A DNA stretch of 41,520 nucleotides from Candidatus Mediterraneibacter faecipullorum (GTDB lineage: Bacteria > Bacillota > Clostridia > Lachnospirales > Lachnospiraceae): assembly GCA_019119675.1 (NCBI GenBank), contig DWWO01000150.1, positions 1 through 41,520 on the forward strand, given 5' to 3'. This document shows positions 8,744 to 17,040 of this stretch, piece after piece (within the stretch, counting starts at the first letter, position 1; each line of letters opens with the position of its first letter). A program made the translations under genes and the position numbers. Below the pieces are notes generated by a model. That model was not told the DNA's origin. It saw only the letters and a program-made list of their open reading frames with translations, and made no database searches.

Positions 8744-8863
8744 ATTGTTTTCTCTCCTTGCGGTTTGGCCTGCACATGTATTTAGAAATACGTGTGCATG
8801 ATACCCTATATGTTGGTATTTTCGCAGGCCCGCATGCTAAATGTGCATAAGCGGGCATTTCTA
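8744..8863 (-). promoter_or_regulatory. Structured 5' leader of the pdu operon
   Basis: About 120 nt lie between the inferred start of transcription and pduC. In transcript order there is a strong hairpin (GCCCGC/GCGGGC, extended by AUGC/GCAU; 8856-8828). Next is GGCCUGC (8830-8824), able to pair with GCAGGCC (8773-8767) and enclose two further hairpins: AUACC/GGUAU (8819-8801) and a near-perfect 28-nt inverted repeat (8798-8771). The first hairpin and the enclosing helix share bases 8828-8830, so they compete. No cobalamin riboswitch box was recognised. The inverted repeat could equally be a DNA operator. Confidence 0.5.
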
Positions 8864-8869
8864 ATATTG

Positions 8870-8898
8870 ATTATACTATAATCACAGGCAAATAGCAA
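8870..8898 (-). promoter_or_regulatory. Sigma-A promoter of the pdu operon
   Basis: On the minus strand TTGCTA (8898-8893), a 17-nt spacer and a perfect TATAAT (8875-8870) lie upstream of pduC. Transcription would start near 8863. Confidence 0.75.
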
Positions 8899-8923
8899 CA
8901 GAATAATCTTGAAATACGGCAAA

Positions 8924-8963
8924 AAACCACAGCAGATAAAAACGAAAACCACATAAAACCACA
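8924..8963 (-). promoter_or_regulatory. Three TGTGGTTT repeats upstream of the pdu promoter
   Basis: The octamer TGTGGTTT (AAACCACA on plus) occurs at 8924, 8946 and 8956, spaced 22 and 10 bp, close to whole helical turns. All three lie upstream of the -35, where an activator would bind. The regulator is not identified. Confidence 0.4.
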
Positions 8964-9059
8964 TAAAAACAGACACTGCATATGGGACGCAAGGCAGACT
9001 ATGCGGGATACCCGGGCTGTTTTGGCGGAAAAAGATACATTGAAAATGAAATGAGGATA

Positions 9060-9087
9060 TTGATTAAATCAGGAAATATAGTAAAAT
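9060..9087 (+). promoter_or_regulatory. Possible promoter of the M20 amidohydrolase gene
   Basis: TTGATT (9060-9065), 16-nt spacer, TAAAAT (9082-9087). It is the best sigma-A-like match in the divergent region; moderate quality. The rest of 8964-9159 holds no gene. Confidence 0.4.
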
Positions 9088-9159
9088 TGCATATTAGCGG
9101 ACGATATAAATGACTTTGCAGCCTTTTGTCTGCAGATTTCTTTAAGGATGGGTGTAATT

Positions 9160-10470
9160 ATGAGACAAGAGATTATTCAAAAGATGAAGGAGACCGCAGA
9201 TTATATTTTTCGTCATCCGGAGCTTTCATTAAAAGAATATCAGTCCTCCCGCGCCTTGGCGGCGTTCCTCGCGGATGAAGGTTTTAAGATCAGCTGGGGA
9301 CTGGCGGGTTTTGAGACTGCATTTGTTGCGGAGTGGCGCAGCAGCCAGAACGGGGACAGGACGTCTGATACTTTAGGAACAGCAGGGAAGCCGGTCATAG
9401 GGTTCCTGGCAGAATACGATGCGCTGCCCGGGCTTGGTCAGGAGTGTGTGCCGGAGCAGAAGCAGAATGGAGAACCGGGTCACGGATGCGGACATAACCT
9501 GCTCGGCACGGCCTGCGCGGGAGCTGCATGTGAATTAAAGGAAAGGATGCAGGCAGAGAACCTGCAGGGTACGATCCGCGTATACGGCTGTCCGGCGGAG
9601 GAGATCGTGGTCGGGAAGATCAGGATGAATGAACAGGGAATCTTTGATGATCTGTCTGTGGCTGTTACGTGGCATCCGTTTGACCGGAATCGCGTGAGTT
9701 ATGATATCTGGCAGGCACAGGATATCAAGAACTACAGATTTTATGGTACATCCGCGCACGCATCTAAGCATCCCGAGATGGGGAGAAGCGCGCTGGATGC
9801 GGCAGAGCTGATGAACGTGGGAGTGAATTATCTGCGGGAACATGTGACGGACGATGTGCGGATGCACTACACTTACACGAATACAGACGGTCCGGCAAAT
9901 ATTGTGCCGGCTTATGTGTCGACCAATTATTTTATCCGCTCCAATAAGTGGGAACGGACAGTAGACGCCTCTGAGCGGGTGGATAACTGTGCCAGAGGGG
10001 CGGCGCTCATGACCGGAACAAAGGTTGAGATCGAGCGGGTGACATGTAATAAGGAAATGAAAGTGAACAGGACTCTGGCGGAGATTTTTTACGAAGAGAT
10101 GACAAAGATCCCGGCGCCGTCTTATACAGAAGAAGAGCTGAAGTTTGCCAAAGAGATATCCGAAGCAGCAGGCTTTGATAACAGGGGAACATATTTTTCG
10201 GGGCTGGAGCCTCTTGAAGATGAACCGGTACCGCTTTCCATCGGGACTGATGTGTCGGATGTGAGCCACACGGTTCCTACGATCATGCTGAGCGCGGCTG
10301 CCATGTGCAAGGGGACACCGCTGCACCACTGGGCAGCGACGGCACAGGCCGGTATGAGTATCGGTCAGAAAGGCATGAACTATGCGGCCGGGTGTATGGC
10401 TGCGGGAGCATACCGTCTGGCAAAGGAACCGGGGCTGATCCGGAAGGCTTGGCAGGAGATGGATCGATAA
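9160..10470 (+). CDS. M20 family amidohydrolase, AbgB-like
   Basis: 436 aa, cytoplasmic di-zinc amidohydrolase. Motifs in order: GFLAEYDALPGLGQE, GEPGHGCGHNLLGTACAGA (metal ligands H and D/C), GCPAEEIVVGKI with the catalytic glutamates, VTWHPFDRN, then a dimerisation/lid domain and a late GTDVSDVSHTVP metal-binding segment. This arrangement is typical of p-aminobenzoyl-glutamate hydrolase subunit B and related aminoacyl-amide hydrolases; the true substrate is uncertain. ATG 9160 is preferred over ATG 9148 because AAGGATG sits at a proper distance from 9160 and touches 9148. A MATE exporter follows 47 bp downstream on the same strand. Confidence 0.88.
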   Translation: MRQEIIQKMKETADYIFRHPELSLKEYQSSRALAAFLADEGFKISWGLAGFETAFVAEWRSSQNGDRTSDTLGTAGKPVIGFLAEYDALPGLGQECVPEQKQNGEPGHGCGHNLLGTACAGAACELKERMQAENLQGTIRVYGCPAEEIVVGKIRMNEQGIFDDLSVAVTWHPFDRNRVSYDIWQAQDIKNYRFYGTSAHASKHPEMGRSALDAAELMNVGVNYLREHVTDDVRMHYTYTNTDGPANIVPAYVSTNYFIRSNKWERTVDASERVDNCARGAALMTGTKVEIERVTCNKEMKVNRTLAEIFYEEMTKIPAPSYTEEELKFAKEISEAAGFDNRGTYFSGLEPLEDEPVPLSIGTDVSDVSHTVPTIMLSAAAMCKGTPLHHWAATAQAGMSIGQKGMNYAAGCMAAGAYRLAKEPGLIRKAWQEMDR

Positions 10471-10472
10471 GG

Positions 10473-10493
10473 ATATCATACTGAAAATGATAT
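10473..10493 (+). promoter_or_regulatory. Inverted repeat before the second MATE gene
   Basis: ATATCAT and ATGATAT, 7-bp arms with a 7-nt gap, sit just after the M20 stop codon and 25 bp before the MATE start. It could be an operator or a small hairpin. Confidence 0.3.
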
Positions 10494-10517
10494 TGTACTG
10501 AAAGCGATGGTATTGAG

Positions 10518-11903
10518 ATGAAAGAAAACGAAAAGATACAACTCTTTGAAAAAGCGCCGATACCCGGGGCAGTGGCAAAGCTTGCTGTTCCTATGATCTT
10601 CAGCTCCCTTGTCATGGTGCTTTACAATATGGCTGATACCTATTTTGTGGGGATGATGAATGATCCTGTGGAAAATGCGGCGGTATCCCTGGCTGCGCCG
10701 GTGCTGCTGGCGTTTAATGCCGTGAATAATCTGTTCGGTGTGGGAACATCCAGCATGATGAGCCGGGCGCTGGGAAGAAAAGATTATGAAACGGTATCGG
10801 AAAGCTCGGCTTTCGGATTTTACTGTTCCCTCATATGCGGCGTACTTTTCGGGCTTCTCTGCGGTCTTCTGCACAGCCCGCTCCTGATGCTTATCGGGGC
10901 AGATGCGACTACCCGGGCAGCCACGCAGGGATATATGTTCTGGACTGTTTATCTGGGAGCTGCGCCGGCCATCCTCAATGTAGTTATGGCATATCTGGTG
11001 CGGTCAGAGGGAGCGGCCCTTCATGCCAGTATCGGAACGATGAGCGGATGCCTGCTCAATATTATTTTAGACCCGATTTTCATACTTCCGTGGGGACTGA
11101 ACATGGGAGCGGCAGGTGCGGGGCTTGCCACGTTTCTCTCTAACTGCGTGGCATGTTTGTATTTCTTTGTGCTTCTCTATGTGAAACGGGGAAATACATT
11201 TGTCTGCATTGATCCGAGAAAATTCCGTCTGAAAAAGCGGATCATCATAGAAGTGTGCGGTGTCGGCATTCCGGCTTCGATCCAGAATCTTCTGAATGTG
11301 ACGGGAATGACGATCCTGAACAACTTTACTTCTGCATACGGAGCTGATGCCGTGGCGGCCATGGGGATCACGTACAAGATCTATATGGTGCCCATGCAGG
11401 TGGCACTTGGATTCTCTCAGGGAATCATGCCGCTTGTCAGTTACACATTTGCAGCCGGAAATATAAAGAGGATGAAAGATACGATCCTTTTTGCGTTAAA
11501 GCTCATATTGCCGGTGCTGGCGGTGGTGACCGTTGGATATTATGCTGGAGCAGATGTTCTGATCAGTCTGTTTATGAAAAATGAGACGATCATAGCATAT
11601 GGATCTGCATTCCTGAGGGGGTTCTGCCTGGGTATCGTATTCTTAAGTATCGACTTTCTGGCGGTTGGTGTATTTCAGGCATTGGGACTGGGCAGGTATG
11701 CGCTTGTGTTTGCTATTATGAGAAAGGTTGTACTGGAGATCCCGGCGCTGATCATACTGAACCGGCTGTTCCCGCTGTATGGCCTTTCCTACGCGCAGTT
11801 TACAGCGGAACTGATCCTGGGTATCAGTGCAGTTGTGATGCTGCGGCATATTTTCAAAAAGTATGGGAAGAAACAGCCTGTTGCAGCACAGCCGTCAGAT
11901 TGA
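10518..11903 (+). CDS. MATE family efflux transporter (MepA-like)
   Basis: 461 aa, about twelve membrane segments. Family marks: LYNMADTYFVGMMND in helix 1-2, GVGTSSMMSRALGRKDYE, and the second-half copy GFSQGIMPLVSYTFAAGN. It resembles the MepA/NorM group of cation-coupled multidrug exporters and is distinct from the MATE protein at the left end. The ribosome site is weak (GATGG, 6 nt before ATG). Same direction as the M20 gene, and Maf follows after 48 bp, so co-transcription is likely. Substrate not deducible. Confidence 0.93.
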   Translation: MKENEKIQLFEKAPIPGAVAKLAVPMIFSSLVMVLYNMADTYFVGMMNDPVENAAVSLAAPVLLAFNAVNNLFGVGTSSMMSRALGRKDYETVSESSAFGFYCSLICGVLFGLLCGLLHSPLLMLIGADATTRAATQGYMFWTVYLGAAPAILNVVMAYLVRSEGAALHASIGTMSGCLLNIILDPIFILPWGLNMGAAGAGLATFLSNCVACLYFFVLLYVKRGNTFVCIDPRKFRLKKRIIIEVCGVGIPASIQNLLNVTGMTILNNFTSAYGADAVAAMGITYKIYMVPMQVALGFSQGIMPLVSYTFAAGNIKRMKDTILFALKLILPVLAVVTVGYYAGADVLISLFMKNETIIAYGSAFLRGFCLGIVFLSIDFLAVGVFQALGLGRYALVFAIMRKVVLEIPALIILNRLFPLYGLSYAQFTAELILGISAVVMLRHIFKKYGKKQPVAAQPSD

Positions 11904-11951
11904 GATAAAAAACAGCGGTGAAACGCTGCAGAAAAAGGAGAGCAAATAAAT

Positions 11952-12557
11952 ATGAAGAAACGTATCATTCTCGGCTCGGCTTCTCCGCGAAGGAGAGAAC
12001 TTCTCTCACAGATCGGCGTGGAGTTTGAGGTCAGAGTCAGTGATAAAGAAGAGATATATAAGAGCAGTATACCTGAAGAAATCGTAAAAGAACTTTCGCT
12101 CATGAAAGCAGAGAATGTTGCCTCAGATCTTCTGGAGAATATTGCGGACGGCAGTATAAAAGACACTGTTGTAATCGGAGCAGATACGATAGTTGTGCTG
12201 GACGATGAAATACTGGGGAAACCGTCGGATGAAGAAGATGCTGTCTGTATGCTCACACGTCTGCAGGGGCGGGAACACTGGGTGTATACCGGCGTGGCTG
12301 TTCTTGATTTCGGGCCGGACGGCGAGAAAACTGTGATCAATTATCCGGTGGGAACGAAAGTGTATGTCAATGCCATGACGGAAGATGAGATACGCGCCTA
12401 TGTGGCGACGAAAGACCCGCTGGACAAGGCAGGCGCTTATGGCATACAGGGAAGGTTTGCCGCGTATATCGACCGGATTGACGGAGATTATTATAATGTG
12501 GTAGGGCTGCCGGTGTCGCGGGTGTACCGGACGCTCAGGGAGTGTGGGGGACAATAA
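11952..12557 (+). CDS. maf: Maf family nucleoside triphosphate pyrophosphatase
   Basis: 201 aa, full length. The N-terminal ILGSASPRRRELLSQIG is the nucleotide-binding signature of Maf. VIGADTIVVLDDEILGKP supplies the catalytic acidic residues, and DKAGAYGIQGRFAAYIDRIDGDYYNVVGLP is the conserved C-terminal block. Maf proteins hydrolyse dTTP/UTP or modified nucleotides to monophosphates and affect septation. A good AAAAGGAGAG site precedes ATG. The gene ends just before a strong hairpin. Confidence 0.95.
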   Translation: MKKRIILGSASPRRRELLSQIGVEFEVRVSDKEEIYKSSIPEEIVKELSLMKAENVASDLLENIADGSIKDTVVIGADTIVVLDDEILGKPSDEEDAVCMLTRLQGREHWVYTGVAVLDFGPDGEKTVINYPVGTKVYVNAMTEDEIRAYVATKDPLDKAGAYGIQGRFAAYIDRIDGDYYNVVGLPVSRVYRTLRECGGQ

Positions 12558-12599
12558 CAGATAATCGAATTGATAGAAAGCATTTTATGAAAAGCATAG

Positions 12600-12630
12600 A
12601 GGCGCAGTCCATACGCGGGCTGCGCCTTTG
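12600..12630. terminator. Hairpin between convergent maf and Rpn-family genes
   Basis: A 10-bp stem (GGCGCAGTCC / GGGCTGCGCC) with a 6-nt loop, followed on plus by CTTTGG. The poor U-tract is a caution, but position after maf and facing the end of the minus-strand gene fits a bidirectional terminator. Confidence 0.6.
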
Positions 12631-12646
12631 GTATCTCTCGAAAAAA

Positions 12647-13573
12647 TTAGATGCCATATTTTTTATACATTTCTTCCCGGTATTCCGGGTCAGATGCAAT
12701 TTTAATGATCAGATCGTCTTTCTTTTCTTTGCTGAGGAGAAGGATCAGCCTGCTGTAGCGTTCAGAAGCTTCCTTTTGACCGATGCGTTCACCTTCTTTA
12801 CGCCCGATACGCTCGCCTTCTTTCACCGCGTCATCCCATATCATTTGTCCGAGTTTTGTCATTGCAATCGCCTCCTTTACAACTGTCAAATCTTCATTAT
12901 TTAAGAATTTTACTGCGAAAGCGTACAGAATGGCTTCCATTTTTTGAACTTCTCTTCTGCTGAATGAGCTTTCCGCTTTTTTCAATATATGGATACCGTC
13001 CATAATACGGTTTTTCTGTTCCGGCTTCTCTGCCATGAGCGGTGAGAGCAGCAAAGGTATAATGTCTTCCCGTTGCAACCCGGTTGATGTTTTTTGCTCG
13101 AGCTGCGAGAGGATCTTACCTGGATCATTATCCTTCAGTCGGATAACTCTTACCCGGTATGTATTGATGCCTTCGGATATGCTGCTGCGAATTTTCTTAA
13201 CTTTGGAAGAGCATATAACGTAAGTGATTACCGGCGCATTTATCCGTCTTGCTGTAGATGCCTCGTATTCACGAAAACGTTTCATATCATCGACGGTAAG
13301 AGAATCGCTTTCAAACTCAAAATGATACCAATTCCCGTTCTCCATTTCGTAGAGAAAATCCTCATACATATGTCGGGTTTCCAGTTCCACGATTTCGGTC
13401 GGGGCCGACCGGACAGCTTTTTCTTGGATTCCGAGCCAGTGGATCAGTTCATCGCCGAAATAGTCTATGGCTGATTTAAGTGCTAGATCTTCCAGATGGC
13501 TGAGATCGCTGTTCGTTTTGTAATTGTCCTGCAATAAAACCTCCGTTTCCAGCGACACAGGAACTGTCTCCAT
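12647..13573 (-). CDS. Rpn-family (PD-(D/E)XK nuclease/transposase-like) protein
   Basis: 308 aa. Residues ~20-160 hold a YhgA/Rpn-like PD-(D/E)XK domain: LALKSAIDYFGDELIHWL, the EIVELETRHMYEDFLYEME segment, WYHFEFESD as the likely E-x-E/K catalytic strand, then SLTVDDMKRFREYEA and APVITYVICSS. The C-terminus has a charged helix with short GERIG repeats (EGERIGRKEGERIGQKEA). Rpn proteins promote RecA-independent recombination and often act as defence-linked nucleases; activity here is inferred from family. No good ribosome site is seen: a TATAAT lies only 2 nt before ATG 13573, so the transcript may be nearly leaderless or the start may be further in. Confidence 0.75.
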   Translation of the reverse strand: METVPVSLETEVLLQDNYKTNSDLSHLEDLALKSAIDYFGDELIHWLGIQEKAVRSAPTEIVELETRHMYEDFLYEMENGNWYHFEFESDSLTVDDMKRFREYEASTARRINAPVITYVICSSKVKKIRSSISEGINTYRVRVIRLKDNDPGKILSQLEQKTSTGLQREDIIPLLLSPLMAEKPEQKNRIMDGIHILKKAESSFSRREVQKMEAILYAFAVKFLNNEDLTVVKEAIAMTKLGQMIWDDAVKEGERIGRKEGERIGQKEASERYSRLILLLSKEKKDDLIIKIASDPEYREEMYKKYGI

Positions 13574-13914
13574 ACTATTATAATATCATAACAGACAGCA
13601 GATTGCTTTGTTTTTGTAAAAATAACTGATTAATTAGTTGCGATGGATATCTGTCCGAGACGGACGCAGATATTCGAATTGGTATTGGATGACTAACATC
13701 CAGAAAAGCGAAATGGATAAGAATCACTTCGAATATATAATATGGGCGGCAGTATCTGTGCGAAACTGCGGTCTGTGATAAATACAGTATCACAACCAAA
13801 GAAGAACTGCAATGTGGAAATGCAGGTAATTTTATTTTCGGCATTTTTGACAAAGAGAAAACAATTCGTTAGAATGATGGCTGTATAGAGGAGGCAGTAT
13901 AGAAAGTGTGCTGT
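13574..13914. other. Intergenic stretch with short coding-like fragments
   Basis: About 340 bp without an intact gene. Two short plus-strand frames look protein-like: one reading WISVRDGRRYSNWYWM onward to a TGA near 13780, the other reading KEELQCGNAGNFIFGIF to TAG at 13870. They are in different frames and neither has a start site. They may be decayed remains of one gene, but I do not recognise the family. A ribosome-site-like GAGGAGG at 13889 leads to no open frame. Confidence 0.35.
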
Positions 13915-14487
13915 TCACACCATCTCCCACAGCACCTGCCCTTTATCACGCAGCCATTTTCGTGCAGCCCGGTAATCCGGCAGCACAGATTCCACGATGG
14001 CATAAAATGCCTTTGAGTGGTTCATCTCCCTGCGGTGGGCGAGCTCGTGCACAACGACATAGTCCAGTACTTCCTCCGGGGCGAGGATAAGCCGCCAGTT
14101 GAAATTTAAGTTGCCCTTACTGCTGCAGCTTCCCCAGCGGGTCTTCTGCTCACGGATGGAGATGCGGCCGTAAGAGACGCCCATAATGCGGGCATAATAT
14201 TCTGTCTTGCGGGTGAAGATATCCCTTGCAATTTCAATGTAGTGGCTGCGGTCTTTTGCAGAGAGCGGCGGATGCGCGGAAGCGGCGGTTTCTTTCTGTT
14301 CCTCCAGTTCTTTCGCGCGGGCAAGGTGTTTCAGCACCCAGTTTTCATTATTGGAGACAAAGTTATCGATATAGGAATGGGAGCAGCGTCTGGGAGAGCG
14401 CACGAGGACACGGCCGTCGCGGGTCACCTGAATAGCAATTGTCTTCCGACTGCTGTATATGATTTCGTAATCAAATGGATGGTTCAT
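13915..14487 (-). CDS. YgjP/DUF45-type zinc metallopeptidase
   Basis: 190 aa, M48-related SprT-like family. The catalytic helix VVVHELAHRREMNHS (HExxH plus downstream His) is near residue 145-155. It is preceded by the hallmark TRWGSCSSKGNLNFNWRLILAP. The N-terminal half (YEIIYSSRKTIAIQVTRDGRVLVRSPRR) is the family's usual beta-rich segment. Cytoplasmic; the substrate is not known for this family, although it is often found near restriction or defence genes. The ATG has TGAGGT about 7 nt upstream. Orientation is opposite to the downstream two-component system. Confidence 0.9.
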   Translation of the reverse strand: MNHPFDYEIIYSSRKTIAIQVTRDGRVLVRSPRRCSHSYIDNFVSNNENWVLKHLARAKELEEQKETAASAHPPLSAKDRSHYIEIARDIFTRKTEYYARIMGVSYGRISIREQKTRWGSCSSKGNLNFNWRLILAPEEVLDYVVVHELAHRREMNHSKAFYAIVESVLPDYRAARKWLRDKGQVLWEMV

Positions 14488-14500
14488 GATAGTACCTCAT

Positions 14501-14521
14501 ATAGTGTATAGTGTATAGTGT
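14501..14521. repeat. Tandem 7-bp repeat (ATAGTGT x3)
   Basis: Three perfect copies of ATAGTGT in tandem between the divergent metallopeptidase and response-regulator genes, just upstream of the metallopeptidase ribosome site. Likely slippage-prone; could tune spacing in the promoter region. Confidence 0.7.
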
Positions 14522-14601
14522 AGCAGGTAGTGCAGGTCTTCCGCAAGTGTCAGAAAAACTGGATTGCCCGAAGACAGGATTGGGATAAAGAAGGAGTAAA
14601 A

Positions 14602-15306
14602 ATGGAACGAATACTTATCATAGAAGATGATGATATCCTGGCGCAGGGAGTGAAGTTCAATCTGGAGCTGGCAGGATTCTTTGCGGATACAGCATCTGAC
14701 TTGAAAGAGGCAAAGAGAAAGCTGGACGATGTGCAGGAGACAGGGACGGGATACGGAACGGAATGGCAGCTTTTGATCCTTGATGTGAATCTCCCTGATG
14801 GGGATGGATTTGTTTTTGCAGACAGCTTAAGAAAAGAGTATGACATCCCGGTGATCTTTCTGACGGCGAGGGATCTGGATGAAGATATGATGCGGGGCTT
14901 TGAGACTGGAGCAGATGATTATATCACAAAGCCGTTTAATGTACAGATACTGGTCCAGCGGGTGCGTGCTGTGCTGAATCGATATCGTGCGGGAAATGAG
15001 AAGAAAGAGCGGATCAAAGCAGGAAATCTTGAGATAGACTTTCAGTCCTGGCAGGTGTGGAAAAATGGTGATGAACTTACACTTACTCCCACCGAGTTTA
15101 AGCTTTTGAAGAAATTCTGTGATAATCCGGGGATTGTCCTGACACGGGCAGTCCTGTTGGAAGCATTGTGGGATAAGGAAGAAAATTATGTGGATGAACA
15201 TACACTTACTATATTCATTAGCAGGCTGCGTTCAAAGATCGCTGACAGGGATCACGCATATATACGGACGATCTACGGAACCGGATATCAGTGGACAGGA
15301 GAATAA
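14602..15306 (+). CDS. OmpR/PhoB family response regulator
   Basis: 234 aa. Receiver domain residues 1-125: acidic pocket IEDDD near the start, phospho-acceptor D61 in LILDVNLPDGDG, conserved T in VIFLTARD and K in DDYITKPF. Winged-helix DNA-binding domain from ~140 (LTPTEFKLLKKF, VDEHTLTIFISRLRSKI, YIRTIYGTGYQW). ATG 14602 is chosen because AAGGAG lies 6 nt upstream, although the frame is open 24 codons further. It is followed after 2 bp by the sensor kinase and probably controls the ABC genes downstream. Confidence 0.95.
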   Translation: MERILIIEDDDILAQGVKFNLELAGFFADTASDLKEAKRKLDDVQETGTGYGTEWQLLILDVNLPDGDGFVFADSLRKEYDIPVIFLTARDLDEDMMRGFETGADDYITKPFNVQILVQRVRAVLNRYRAGNEKKERIKAGNLEIDFQSWQVWKNGDELTLTPTEFKLLKKFCDNPGIVLTRAVLLEALWDKEENYVDEHTLTIFISRLRSKIADRDHAYIRTIYGTGYQWTGE

Positions 15307-15308
15307 GG

Positions 15309-16274
15309 ATGGATCAGAGGACAATACTTTTTATTACAGTGCCAGTCATTTTATTTTTCGTGTTTCTGGGCACGGCGTCAGCGGGAATCTGGCTGCATAT
15401 GCGAAGAAAGTATATTTCTTTTGCTGAAGAGACATGCAGGAGCATCGACGCTGTCCTTAATGGCAGGTCTGCGGAAGAGCTTGACATGGACGAGGATACA
15501 TTGCTGTCAAAAGTGCAGATGAAGCTAAAGAGGTTAGAGGAGGTCACTGCTGCTGCGGCCCGGAAAAGTGAAGCGAGAGAACAGGAGGTGCAGGGGATCA
15601 TCTCGGATCTTTCCCATCAGCTTAAGACGCCGGTTGCAAATATCATGATGTATTGTGATACTGCCATGAATCCTGCGATTACGGAAGAAGAGCGTGCAAA
15701 GTGTATGGCGGTGCTGAAAGATCAGGTGGGAAAGCTTGATTTTCTGGTACAGGCAATGATACGCATGTCCAGGCTGGAGCAGAATATCATTTCCCTTCAT
15801 CCGGATGCAGTTTCTCTCCGGCACCTGCTGGACAGAGCATTCCAAAGTATCCGGGGCAAAGCAGTGGAAAAAAATATTTCGCTGGAAATACTCTGTGAGG
15901 AGGACATGATTCTCTTGTGCGATGAAAAGTGGACGGCGGAGGCTCTTTTTAATGTGTTGGACAATGCAGTAAAATATTCCCCTTCCGGCAGCAGGGTTAC
16001 GGTGCATCCCGAGCGGCTTGAAATATATACAAAGATTGAGATAAGAGATGAGGGGACAGGTATCTCGCCGGAACATGCAGCGGATGTTTGTAAGCGTTTT
16101 TTTCGGGAGAAAAAAGCTGCGAAGACAGAGGGTGTCGGTATCGGGCTCTATCTGACCCGCGAGATACTGGAAAAGGAAAACGGTTATCTGAAGATCAGCC
16201 CCGGAGAAAAGAGGGGTACGACTGTAAGTGTCTATCTCCTGAATGCAGGGGAATTTATGAATACTTCAAAATAG
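15309..16274 (+). CDS. Sensor histidine kinase with minimal membrane region
   Basis: 321 aa. One clear hydrophobic stretch (residues ~6-29) and no sizeable extracellular domain. The dimerisation helix carries H103 in SDLSHQLKTPVANIM, followed by N-box FNVLDNAVKYSP, G1 IRDEGTGIS and G2 GVGIGLYLTREIL. Kinases of this build, next to FtsX-type ABC transporters, usually receive their signal through the transporter. ATG 15309 is preferred over GTG 15291, since AGGAG lies within the response-regulator end. Part of a four-gene set with the regulator, ATPase and permease. Confidence 0.94.
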   Translation: MDQRTILFITVPVILFFVFLGTASAGIWLHMRRKYISFAEETCRSIDAVLNGRSAEELDMDEDTLLSKVQMKLKRLEEVTAAAARKSEAREQEVQGIISDLSHQLKTPVANIMMYCDTAMNPAITEEERAKCMAVLKDQVGKLDFLVQAMIRMSRLEQNIISLHPDAVSLRHLLDRAFQSIRGKAVEKNISLEILCEEDMILLCDEKWTAEALFNVLDNAVKYSPSGSRVTVHPERLEIYTKIEIRDEGTGISPEHAADVCKRFFREKKAAKTEGVGIGLYLTREILEKENGYLKISPGEKRGTTVSVYLLNAGEFMNTSK

Positions 16275-16355
16275 CTTTCCCTTTCCGAGACTTTTTTGAA
16301 ACATTTCCCTGTTATTCTTCTGTCATCAGCTATAGAACAGTGGGAAAGGGGAAAG
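16275..16355 (+). promoter_or_regulatory. Leader hairpin able to hide the ribosome site of the ABC ATPase gene
   Basis: CTTTCCCTTTCC (16275-16286) is complementary, with one bulged G, to GGGAAAGGGGAAAG (16342-16355), which includes the only ribosome-binding site of the ATPase gene (ATG 16360). The two arms are about 55 nt apart. Pairing would block initiation, so it may be a translational switch between sensor and transporter genes. Confidence 0.45.
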
Positions 16356-16359
16356 AAAA

Positions 16360-17040
16360 ATGAGCATTCTGGTTACAGAAAACCTGAAAAAATACTATGG
16401 AAAAGAACCGAATATCGTGCGCGCACTGGACGGAGTGTCGCTGTCTGTCGAGGAGGGAGAGTTTGCAGCTGTCGTAGGAACAAGCGGAAGCGGAAAGTCT
16501 ACCCTCCTTAATATGATGGGCGGGCTCGATGTGCCGACAGAAGGTGAAGTGATCATAGCGGGAAAGAAGCTTTCAGGACTGAATGACGAGCGTCTGACAA
16601 TATTCAGGAGACGGCGGATCGGTTTTGTGTTTCAAAATTATAATTTAGTGCCGATCTTAAATGTGTACGAGAATATCATCCTGCCGGTATCTCTTGACGG
16701 ACAACGGCCGGATGAAGGCTATATCAGGCGGGTGATCCGGCTTTTGGGAATTCAGGATAAACTTACGGATATGCCGAACAATCTGTCCGGAGGCCAGCAG
16801 CAGAGGGTGGCGATCGCGAGGGCACTGGCCGCGCAGCCGGCTATATTATTGTGTGACGAACCGACCGGGAATCTGGATTCAAAGACCAGTCAGGATGTGA
16901 TCGGGCTGATCCGGATGTCCAGCAGGCAGTTTAATCAGACGGTTATTATGATCACTCATAACGAGGAGATTGCCCAGACAGCGGACCGTATCATACGGAT
17001 TGAAGACGGGAAGATCACGGAAAGCAGGTGGGGCGCATGA
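16360..17040 (+). CDS. ABC transporter ATP-binding protein (MacB/BceA-like)
   Basis: 226 aa with all motifs: Walker A GTSGSGKST, Q-loop VFQNYNLVP, signature LSGGQQQRVAIARAL, Walker B ILLCDEPTGNLD, H-loop ITHNEE. It belongs to the LolD/MacB/BceA subfamily that pairs with FtsX-type permeases. These act as mechanotransmitters or remove peptides from the cell envelope rather than importing. Its stop overlaps the permease start (ATGA). With the two-component system upstream it resembles Bce-type antimicrobial-peptide response modules. Confidence 0.95.
   Translation: MSILVTENLKKYYGKEPNIVRALDGVSLSVEEGEFAAVVGTSGSGKSTLLNMMGGLDVPTEGEVIIAGKKLSGLNDERLTIFRRRRIGFVFQNYNLVPILNVYENIILPVSLDGQRPDEGYIRRVIRLLGIQDKLTDMPNNLSGGQQQRVAIARALAAQPAILLCDEPTGNLDSKTSQDVIGLIRMSSRQFNQTVIMITHNEEIAQTADRIIRIEDGKITESRWGA

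Noticed and set aside
8744-8863. Cobalamin riboswitch before pduC
   Set aside because: Length is too short and the conserved B12-box type sequence was not found; only simple helices are visible.
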